From Lachnospiraceae bacterium (lineage in GTDB: Bacteria; Bacillota; Clostridia; Lachnospirales; Lachnospiraceae): a stretch of 10,890 bases of DNA. The notes under the pieces are model-generated. The model saw only the letters and a program-made list of their open reading frames with translations. It had not been told where the DNA came from and ran no database searches. The stretch is from NCBI GenBank assembly GCA_017613225.1, contig JAGAEH010000221.1:1-10890 (forward strand). The letters are read 5' to 3'. Both the position numbers and the translations under genes were made by a program. This document shows positions 1 to 4,759 of this stretch, one piece after another; positions within the stretch are counted from its first letter, which is position 1; each line of letters starts with the position of its first letter.

Positions 1-382
1 GATCTTCTACAGCATCGGCAATTTCCTGTTCGAAACGGAGACCGTCTCCCTGCAGCCCTACGACGCTTTCTATAACAAAAAGATGCCCCTGGACACCCGG
101 GTGGGCGCCTACATGGACGCCCGCAGCCAGAACGGCACCCGGGGCTTCGGCATCCAGAAAAACATCTGGCGGGCGGTCCTGCCCTCCATCACCTTTGAGA
201 ACGGACGGATCACCGCCGTGAGCCTCCATCCCATCGAACTGGGCATGGATCTGCCCCGGGGCCGCAAAGGCGTGCCCGTCCTGAGAAGGGACGAGGACAC
301 CCTGCAGTACCTGGCGGAGCTCTCCGCCCCCTACGGCACGCGGATCGAGATCCGGGACGGCCTTGGTCTCCTGAAACTCTGA
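1..382 (+). CDS. CapA-family metallophosphatase, C-terminal part (5' truncated by window edge)
   Basis: The open frame is read from base 2 and ends with TGA at 380-382, so about 126 C-terminal residues are visible. The segment beginning IFYSIGNFLFE is the conserved end of the catalytic domain of CapA/PgsA-type proteins (PGA_cap, calcineurin-like metallophosphatase fold). In these proteins it follows the GHxH metal ligands, which would lie outside the window. The tail after it (a strand with ITFENGRITAVSLHPIEL, then a GVPVLRRDEDTLQYLAELS helix and a YGTRIEIRDGLG ending) is the usual C-terminal extension of these roughly 400-residue proteins. Family members take part in poly-gamma-glutamate or capsule metabolism in some species, but many clostridial copies have unknown substrates, so the role here is not fixed. 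The catalytic residues cannot be checked, and no clear terminator follows the stop. Confidence 0.75.
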   Translation, partial: IFYSIGNFLFETETVSLQPYDAFYNKKMPLDTRVGAYMDARSQNGTRGFGIQKNIWRAVLPSITFENGRITAVSLHPIELGMDLPRGRKGVPVLRRDEDTLQYLAELSAPYGTRIEIRDGLGLLKL

Positions 383-416
383 CCGAAAGAATTCGTCAAA
401 CGGGGAAAGTTTGCTA

Positions 417-445
417 TTGACTTTTGTCCGGCTTTGTCTTACAAT
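417..445 (+). promoter_or_regulatory. Promoter of tRNA-Arg
   Basis: TTGACT at 417-422 and TACAAT at 440-445 are separated by exactly 17 bases, each matching the sigma-A consensus at five of six positions. Transcription would begin near 452, about 23 bases before the mature tRNA. This makes the tRNA an independent unit rather than read-through from the CapA-like gene. Confidence 0.75.
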
Positions 446-474
446 TCATTCCTGCGTGAATCACATTCACATCT

Positions 475-548
<74 letters not shown>

Positions 549-550
549 CG

Positions 551-583
551 AAACCGAGGCCCAAAAGCCTCGGTTTTCTTTTA
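551..583 (+). terminator. Intrinsic terminator of tRNA-Arg
   Basis: AAACCGAGGC (551-560) pairs perfectly with GCCTCGGTTT (567-576) across a six-base loop and is followed by a T-rich tract to about 582. It begins three bases after the mature tRNA. In the opposite direction the same hairpin ends in only three T residues, so it may weakly stop the histidine kinase transcript that converges from the right. Confidence 0.9.
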
Positions 584-605
584 TGCTTATTCACTTTGCC
601 GCCGT

Positions 606-1769
606 CTATTTCGCGTCCGTCTCCTCCGCCGGCGCGGGGGTCTCCGTCAGATCGCCCTTTTTCAGCAGGATGATGAAGCTCATCTTCCCGTTCCGGCTCC
701 TGGCCGTGATGGTGCCGCCGTGGAGCTCCACGATCTCCTTGGTGATGGCCAGCCCCAGTCCGGCGCCGCCTGTCTGGGAGGAACGGGCCGAATCGCCGCG
801 GTAGAACTTGTTGAAGATCATCTGCAGCTTGTCCTCCGGCAGGTCCTCCGCCTGGTTGGTGATGGTCACGCGGATGCGCTCCTCCTCCGAGTGGGCCTCG
901 ATCTCGATGGGGCTGTTCTCAAAGCTGTAGGCCACCGCGTTCTTTAAGATGTTGTCGAACACCCTGGCCAGGCGGTCGGCATCCGCCTCCAGGATCAGTC
1001 CCGGCTCCACCTTCAGCTGGGCAGTCAGGCCCTTGCTCTCAAACATGGGATAGAACTCGTCCGCGATCTGGTTCAGCATCATGGTCAGATCCACCCGGGA
1101 CTTGTTCAGCGTCATGTTGTTCAGGTTCATGCGGGTAATGTCAAAGAACTGCTCCAGCAATTCCTCCAGCCGGTAGGCCTTGTCCACCGTGATGTTCACG
1201 TAGCGGGCGCTCTGCTCCGGCGTCAGGTCCGGCGTATCTTTTAAAAGCTGCAGGTAGCCGATGATGGAGGTCAGCGGCGTGCGCAGGTCGTGGGCCAGGA
1301 AGGCCAGCATCTCGTTCTTCTGCTGGTCCGCCTCTCTGGCCGTCTTCTCATTCTGCATCAGGTTGTAGCGGGCGTCCTTGATGGCCACCTCCACGTCCTT
1401 CAATTCCTCCGGGAAAGAGGCCACTTCCCGGCCGTAGTCCGTCAGGCTGTTCAGCTCGCTCAGGACCAGGTCCAGGTTGCGCACATAGCGGGTGGACTCC
1501 CGCACGCAGATGACGACCACGCCGATCACGTACAGGATCAGCGCGATGGCGATCTTGTAGTCCCGGACCGTGGAGATGAACTTCTCGCTCAGGAATTTAG
1601 CCAGAAAATTGGACAGAGTGGTAGGAAACCAGGTGTAGTAGCCCAGCCCGATGATCAGATAGATCAGCGTAAAGATAATGAGCTTGCTGATGATGCCAGC
1701 CCTTACCCTGCGCCGTCCTGTTTTGACCTTGTCCTCTCTGCTCTTATTTCTCAATTGACTTCCCCGCAC
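606..1769 (-). CDS. VanS-like sensor histidine kinase
   Basis: Membrane sensor kinase, predicted to autophosphorylate and pass phosphate to the adjacent OmpR-type regulator. Up to 387 residues. Transmembrane helices lie at about 26-47 and 73-89, leaving a very short external loop of some 25 residues, as in VanS-type kinases. The DHp motif FLAHDLRTPLTSIIGYL carries the phosphoacceptor H160. The N box is FDNILKNAVAYS (271-282), the F box IFNKFYR (318-324) and the G2 box GGAGLGLAITK (334-344). The G1 box is unusual: N305-Q-A-E-D309 replaces the common DxGxG. From memory the core resembles enterococcal VanS over its whole length. No HAMP domain stands out. The annotated start is GTG at 1769 with a poor ribosome site, inside a palindrome; TTG at 1754, preceded by GGGGAAG, is an attractive alternative. 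It follows the regulator gene after 36 bases and is probably co-transcribed. The signal sensed is unknown, and no vanHAX genes are present. Confidence 0.9.
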   Translation of the reverse strand: MRGSQLRNKSREDKVKTGRRRVRAGIISKLIIFTLIYLIIGLGYYTWFPTTLSNFLAKFLSEKFISTVRDYKIAIALILYVIGVVVICVRESTRYVRNLDLVLSELNSLTDYGREVASFPEELKDVEVAIKDARYNLMQNEKTAREADQQKNEMLAFLAHDLRTPLTSIIGYLQLLKDTPDLTPEQSARYVNITVDKAYRLEELLEQFFDITRMNLNNMTLNKSRVDLTMMLNQIADEFYPMFESKGLTAQLKVEPGLILEADADRLARVFDNILKNAVAYSFENSPIEIEAHSEEERIRVTITNQAEDLPEDKLQMIFNKFYRGDSARSSQTGGAGLGLAITKEIVELHGGTITARSRNGKMSFIILLKKGDLTETPAPAEETDAK

Positions 1770-1784
1770 CGCCGGATCCGGCGG
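1769..1784. repeat. GC-rich palindrome between regulator and kinase genes
   Basis: CCGCCGGATCCGGCGG is a perfect 16-bp palindrome in the 36-base gap between the regulator stop (1806) and the kinase start. It touches the GTG at 1769, and a second GC-rich stretch (1782-1803) lies beside it. In RNA it could form a hairpin that reduces kinase translation relative to the regulator, or favours starting at the downstream TTG. The palindrome is seen directly; the role is inference. Confidence 0.55.
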
Positions 1785-1805
1785 CGCCGGCTTCCCGCCG
1801 CGGCA

Positions 1806-2492
1806 TTATTTCTCTACTTTGTATCCCACGCCCCAGACCGTCTTGATGTACTTGGGGTTGCGGGGCTCCTCGTGCAGTTTCTCCCGCAGACGGCGGATGT
1901 GCACCATCACCGTATTGTTGGCGTCCAGATACTGCTCTCCCCATACGGTCTCGAACAGCTGCTCCGCCGAGACCACCTTTCCGGCATTTTCGCACAGGGT
2001 CCACAGAATGTCAAATTCGATGGGCGTCAGGGCGATCTTCTCGCCGTTCAGGATGCACTCGTGGCTCTCCTTGTTGATGAACAGGCCGCCGATCTCGTGG
2101 ATGCTGTCGGAGCCCTGTTCGTTGTAATTCTTGTATCTGCGCAGCTGGGCCTTGACCCGTGCCATCACCTCCAGCGGATTGAAAGGCTTGGAGATGTAGT
2201 CGTCCGCGCCGATGGTCAGGCCGTGGATCCGGTCCTGATCCTCTCCCTTGGCCGTGAGCATGATGATGGGGAAGGTGTGCTTTTCCCGGATCGCCTTGCA
2301 CAGGGAAAAGCCGTCCATGTCCGGCAGCATCACGTCCAGCAGCGCCAGGTCCAGATCGTTCTTTTCCACCGCTGCCAGGCCCTGTGCCGCGTTGTAGCAC
2401 TTGATGATATGATATTCCTCGTTTTGCAGGTAGAGCGCAAGCAGCTCTACGATCTCTTTTTCGTCATCGACAAGCAGGATATTGAATCCCAT
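1806..2492 (-). CDS. VanR-like response regulator (OmpR/PhoB family)
   Basis: A 228-residue transcription regulator, the usual length for the family. The receiver domain (about 3-118) has the acidic pair D9/D10, phosphoacceptor D53 in LLDVMLPD, T80 in IIMLT and K102 in SKPF. The winged-helix DNA-binding domain (about 130-228) ends in the typical NPKYIKTVWGVGYKVEK. Stretches such as LTIGADDYI-KPF-PLE and ARVKAQLRRY match enterococcal VanR closely from memory, so it belongs in the VanR-like subgroup, though many clostridia carry such pairs without glycopeptide resistance. The ATG at 2492 has an AGGA ribosome site eight bases upstream. It is first in a two-gene operon with the sensor kinase. A promoter and an 11-bp tandem repeat upstream suggest autoregulation by the phosphorylated protein. 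Confidence 0.94.
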   Translation of the reverse strand: MGFNILLVDDEKEIVELLALYLQNEEYHIIKCYNAAQGLAAVEKNDLDLALLDVMLPDMDGFSLCKAIREKHTFPIIMLTAKGEDQDRIHGLTIGADDYISKPFNPLEVMARVKAQLRRYKNYNEQGSDSIHEIGGLFINKESHECILNGEKIALTPIEFDILWTLCENAGKVVSAEQLFETVWGEQYLDANNTVMVHIRRLREKLHEEPRNPKYIKTVWGVGYKVEK

Positions 2493-2533
2493 AGGTCTCT
2501 TCCTTTCGTCTGTATTGCCCCTTTTCCACGTTT

Positions 2534-2562
2534 AGGATAGCAAATCCGCGCCGTTTTTTCAA
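2534..2562 (-). promoter_or_regulatory. Promoter of the VanRS-like operon
   Basis: On the minus strand TTGAAA (2562 to 2557) and TATCCT (2539 to 2534) are 17 bases apart. Transcription would start near 2527, leaving an untranslated leader of about 35 bases before the regulator ATG at 2492. Confidence 0.65.
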
Positions 2563-2577
2563 CGGAGGGGATCCGGC

Positions 2578-2599
2578 AAATGCTTACAAAATGCTTACA
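2578..2599 (-). promoter_or_regulatory. Perfect 2 x 11-bp tandem repeat, probable response-regulator box
   Basis: On the minus strand the 11-mer TGTAAGCATTT occurs twice with no gap and no mismatch. It abuts the stop codon of the upstream DUF4298 gene and ends 15 bases before the -35 element of the VanRS-like operon. Its centre lies about 61 bases upstream of the predicted transcription start. OmpR/PhoB-family regulators bind as head-to-tail dimers to direct repeats with 11-bp period, and activators commonly sit near -61. The natural inference is autoactivation by the adjacent regulator. Confidence 0.65.
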
Positions 2600-2911
2600 T
2601 TACACCAATCCCGCCTTGATGATCGCGGTCACCGTTTTGGCCAGCTCGATCTGGACTGCCCGGTTGGCCTCCAGCAGATCGAAGACGCCGTCCTCGGAGA
2701 GCACGCCCCGGGGCAGGTCCTTCGGCAGCCTGCCGGCCTCGTCCGCGTCAAAATCCTTCCACCAGTTGGGGCCGGAATAGTAGGCCGCCAGTTTCTGCAG
2801 GTCATTCTGTGCCGCGTTGTACTCTTCCAGCGCGGCCTCCAGGGCCGCCACTGCCGCCTCGCAGCGGTTCTTGCGGGCTTCCATCGCCTTGATTCGCTCT
2901 ATCTGTGTCAT
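2600..2911 (-). CDS. DUF4298 family protein
   Basis: A small cytoplasmic protein of 103 residues. The start is ATG at 2911, chosen because AGGAGG lies eight bases upstream; the frame could be extended to a GTG/ATG-type codon at 2944, but that has no ribosome site. The N-terminal half is a long charged helix rich in Glu, Ala and Lys (MTQIERIKAMEARKNRCEAA onward), likely coiled coil. It is followed by a conserved motif area with YYSGPNWWKDFDADEAGRLP and RGVLSEDGVFDLLEAN. This combination is typical of DUF4298, a family of unknown function common in Bacillota. It lies on the same strand as, and upstream of, the VanRS-like operon but appears to be a separate unit, because the operon has its own promoter in the gap. 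No terminator is visible after its stop, so read-through into the operon is possible. Confidence 0.8.
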   Translation of the reverse strand: MTQIERIKAMEARKNRCEAAVAALEAALEEYNAAQNDLQKLAAYYSGPNWWKDFDADEAGRLPKDLPRGVLSEDGVFDLLEANRAVQIELAKTVTAIIKAGLV

Positions 2912-2961
2912 AGTATCATCCTCCTGCGTCCGGGCTGCGGTCATGTGCCCCGGCTGCTCTT

Positions 2962-2990
2962 GTCTTAATATAGAAATTGTGTATTGTCAA
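2962..2990 (-). promoter_or_regulatory. Possible promoter of the DUF4298 gene
   Basis: A perfect -35 hexamer TTGACA lies at 2990 to 2985 on the minus strand. The -10 element is unclear: TAAGAC is at the ideal 17-base distance but matches poorly, while the better TATATT (2972 to 2967) is only 12 bases away. The area is the only AT-rich stretch upstream of the gene, so a promoter here is likely but not placed exactly. Confidence 0.35.
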
Positions 2991-3045
2991 TGTTTGCGGC
3001 AAGTCTACACGGAGAGGCTTTACCTGAAAAAGGATAACACCGGAT

Positions 3046-3061
3046 CCGGGCAGCTGCCCGG
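3046..3061. repeat. GC-rich palindrome in the DUF4298/HutD intergenic region
   Basis: CCGGGCAGCTGCCCGG is a perfect 16-bp palindrome, followed by further CCCGGG pairs to about 3073. The hairpins lack a following T tract, so they are not a standard terminator. Apart from this and the flanking promoter elements, nothing else is seen in the 232-base gap from 2912 to 3143. Confidence 0.55.
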
Positions 3062-3082
3062 GCCGTTCCCGGGCGATCGGGT

Positions 3083-3111
3083 TTTCAAATGATCAGTAAA
3101 CCTGTTATAAT
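3083..3111 (+). promoter_or_regulatory. Promoter of the HutD-like gene (extended -10)
   Basis: TATAAT at 3106-3111 is a perfect -10 hexamer and is preceded by TGT (3103-3105), forming an extended -10. The -35 at 17 bases is weak (TTTCAA, 3083-3088), which is common for extended -10 promoters. Transcription would start near 3118, about 26 bases before the ATG. Confidence 0.65.
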
Positions 3112-3126
3112 CGTGATCAGAGATCA
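3090..3126 (+). promoter_or_regulatory. TGATCA repeats around the HutD-like promoter, possible operator
   Basis: TGATCAG occurs at 3090-3096 and again at 3114-3120, on either side of the -10 element and 24 bases apart. The second copy is part of a perfect inverted repeat TGATC-AGA-GATCA (3114-3126) covering the predicted transcription start. Such an arrangement would suit a repressor site. No regulator gene lies next to it, so the partner is unknown. Confidence 0.4.
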
Positions 3127-3143
3127 AATGATGGGAGACGGCC

Positions 3144-3809
3144 ATGGATCAACACTTGGTTAGAAAACTTACCCCGGATCAGTACAGGACCACCGCCTGG
3201 TCCTGCGGGACCACAACGCAGCTGTGGATCGAGCCTTACGAAGCGGATTACGCGGACCGTGACTTCTTATGGCGCATCAGTTCCGCGGCCGTGGAGGACG
3301 AGATCAGTACTTTCACTCCGCTGCCGGACTATGACCGCTTTATCGCGGCAATACAGGGGGATATCGTTCTGCGGCATGAGGGCGGAGAGCCGCTGTCCCT
3401 GCACCCCTACGACGTCCACGCCTTTGACGGCGGCGCGTCCACCCTCTGCACCGGCCGCTGCCGGGATTTTAATCTTCTGCTGCGAAAGGGCCGGGCCGAG
3501 GGCACGCTGGAAGCAGTAAAACTGCCCAGTCTGCCTGCATTCAACGGTCTGGCGCCACTCCCGGCGCCGCCGGTCCTCACGCTCAGACCCCAAGCTGCCT
3601 GCGAAGAACTGCTGCTCTTCTGCGCGGAGGGAAGCGCCTCGGTCACCGTCGTTCCGCCGCGTTCGGCAGGACCTTTTCCCGCATCCGACGTCATCATTTC
3701 TCTGTCTGAAAACGAAGCCATGATACTGCAGGGAAAGGCCTCTTCCATCCTTGTCATCGGTGGCGGTGTCCTGATGCTGGCCCAGATGTGGAGAACACCG
3801 GGGGCCTGA
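3144..3809 (+). CDS. HutD/Ves-like cupin family protein
   Basis: A 221-residue predicted cytoplasmic protein. The start ATG at 3144 is preceded by GGGAG at a normal distance. The N-terminal half carries HutD/Ves family hallmarks: AWSCGTTTQLWIEP (18-31), the LWRISSAAVEDEISTFTPLPDYDR block (about 42-65), the AIQGDIVLRHEG strand and turn, HAFDGGAST (92-100) and the RCRDFNLLLRKG block (105-116). The family adopts a double-stranded beta-helix (cupin) fold. HutD is linked to histidine utilisation in Proteobacteria and Ves to cold response, but the biochemical activity is unknown. The C-terminal half (about 127-221) is less conserved and probably forms the second cupin barrel. No hut genes are nearby, so it stands alone here, transcribed from its own promoter and followed by a hairpin terminator. 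A role in histidine breakdown should not be assumed. Confidence 0.8.
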   Translation: MDQHLVRKLTPDQYRTTAWSCGTTTQLWIEPYEADYADRDFLWRISSAAVEDEISTFTPLPDYDRFIAAIQGDIVLRHEGGEPLSLHPYDVHAFDGGASTLCTGRCRDFNLLLRKGRAEGTLEAVKLPSLPAFNGLAPLPAPPVLTLRPQAACEELLLFCAEGSASVTVVPPRSAGPFPASDVIISLSENEAMILQGKASSILVIGGGVLMLAQMWRTPGA

Positions 3810-3834
3810 ACCGACCTCGGCCGATCCGCAGAAA

Positions 3835-3871
3835 ACTGCCCGGAGCGCTCGCCCCGGGCAGTCTTTGCTTT
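3835..3871 (+). terminator. Intrinsic terminator of the HutD-like gene
   Basis: ACTGCCCGG (3835-3843) pairs with CCGGGCAGT (3854-3862), followed by CTTTGCTTT. The T tract is interrupted but the stem is strong. In the opposite direction the stem ends in TTTTC, so it may also act as a second terminator for the minus-strand nitroreductase gene. Confidence 0.65.
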
Positions 3872-3875
3872 ACAG

Positions 3876-3911
3876 GCAAAACCGTGTATAGAGAAACGTC
3901 CCTTATACACG
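3876..3911 (-). terminator. Hairpin terminator of the nitroreductase gene
   Basis: Read on the minus strand, CGTGTATA (3911 to 3904) pairs with TATACACG (3890 to 3883) over a 13-base loop, then GTTTTG. The hairpin begins one base after the TAA at 3913. The stem is AT-rich and the T run short, so it may work together with the stronger hairpin further downstream. Confidence 0.5.
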
Positions 3912-3912
3912 T

Positions 3913-4740
3913 TTATTTGTCGAATTCCTTGATGAAGGCGTAGAAGTCCAGCTCTTTCTGATGGTCTTCCGGGCGGACCGTCCCCACGGGATGGGCCAGG
4001 AAGATGTACTCGTCCACGCCGTCCAGGCCGAACTTTTCGTCGCAGATCTGGTTGCGCACCGCGCCGATGGCGCAGCTGCCCAGGTCCGCCGCCGTAGCGG
4101 CCAGGTAGATGTTCTCGCTGATGTAGCCCGAGTCCACCAGGGCGACCCGGTGGGAGGAGATGCCGTAGCGCCACTCCGCGCGGTAGGCCACCATGCTGAT
4201 ATAGAAGGTGACGGAGGCCTTGACCGTCCAGCCCTGGCCCGCCAGAGACTCTTTCAAAAAGTCCCGCATGGTGCCGTCATCTTCGGAGAGCAGCTCCAGC
4301 TCGTGGGTCTGGGGAAGATAGTGGTAATAGCCGGGCTTCAATCCCTCCACGAACTGCACCGCCAGGTACAGTTCAAACTGATGGCGGGCGCCGCCGCAGG
4401 GCACCGTGCGCAGGGTGGCGTACTTTTTGCCCCGCAGGCCCTTCACGCCCTGGGCGCACCACAGAAGATAGGACAGCTGCTTCAGCGTCAGCGGCTCCTC
4501 GGTGTAGACGCGGTTGGAGACGCGGCTGTTGATGACATCCAGAAAATCGTTCTTCCTGACCACTTCCGCGAATTCCTTCGGCAGAGGGATCCGGACGTCG
4601 CTCACCGGGTCCTTGAACAGCGGCGGCTGAGGTTTTCCCAGATACTGGTCGGTCTTGTAATCCGCGTCGATGACCACCGGCATCTTCATGAAATTCCGGC
4701 CTGCCTGGATCTTCTCTCTGATCTCCTCTTCTGTGTACAT
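3913..4740 (-). CDS. SagB-type nitroreductase family oxidoreductase
   Basis: A 275-residue predicted FMN-dependent oxidoreductase of the SagB/ThcOx branch of the nitroreductase fold. Supporting motifs are INSRVSNRVYTEEPLTL (70-86, the SRxSxRxY signature), LSYLLWCAQGVKG (89-101), the RTVPCGGARHQFELYL block (111-126), GYYHYLP (137-143), an AYRAEWRYG (185-193) block and SGYISENIYLAATAADLGSCAIGA (204-227). SagB proteins of RiPP clusters oxidise azolines to azoles, but many stand-alone homologues act on unknown substrates. No YcaO cyclodehydratase or precursor peptide is visible here. A C-terminal Cys/Gly exchange is seen in the usual PSGGARH motif, which reads PCGGARH. The ATG at 4740 has AGGAGG six bases upstream. 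It lies 19 bases after the exported peptidase gene, on the same strand and with no terminator between them, so the two are probably one operon. Confidence 0.88.
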   Translation of the reverse strand: MYTEEEIREKIQAGRNFMKMPVVIDADYKTDQYLGKPQPPLFKDPVSDVRIPLPKEFAEVVRKNDFLDVINSRVSNRVYTEEPLTLKQLSYLLWCAQGVKGLRGKKYATLRTVPCGGARHQFELYLAVQFVEGLKPGYYHYLPQTHELELLSEDDGTMRDFLKESLAGQGWTVKASVTFYISMVAYRAEWRYGISSHRVALVDSGYISENIYLAATAADLGSCAIGAVRNQICDEKFGLDGVDEYIFLAHPVGTVRPEDHQKELDFYAFIKEFDK

Positions 4741-4759
4741 TTTGATCCTCCTGATGGTG

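Noticed and set aside
606..2492. Vancomycin resistance cluster
   Set aside because: Only the regulatory pair resembles van genes; no ligase, dehydrogenase or dipeptidase gene is in the window.
1290..2540. Plus-strand open frame of 416 codons opposite the kinase and regulator genes
   Set aside because: It is antisense to two clearly recognisable genes, is rich in His, Asp, Gln and Val as expected from reading GC-rich genes backwards, and lacks a ribosome site or domain.
3913..4740. RiPP (streptolysin S-like) biosynthetic cluster
   Set aside because: A SagB-type enzyme alone is not enough; there is no YcaO protein, ABC exporter or precursor peptide nearby.
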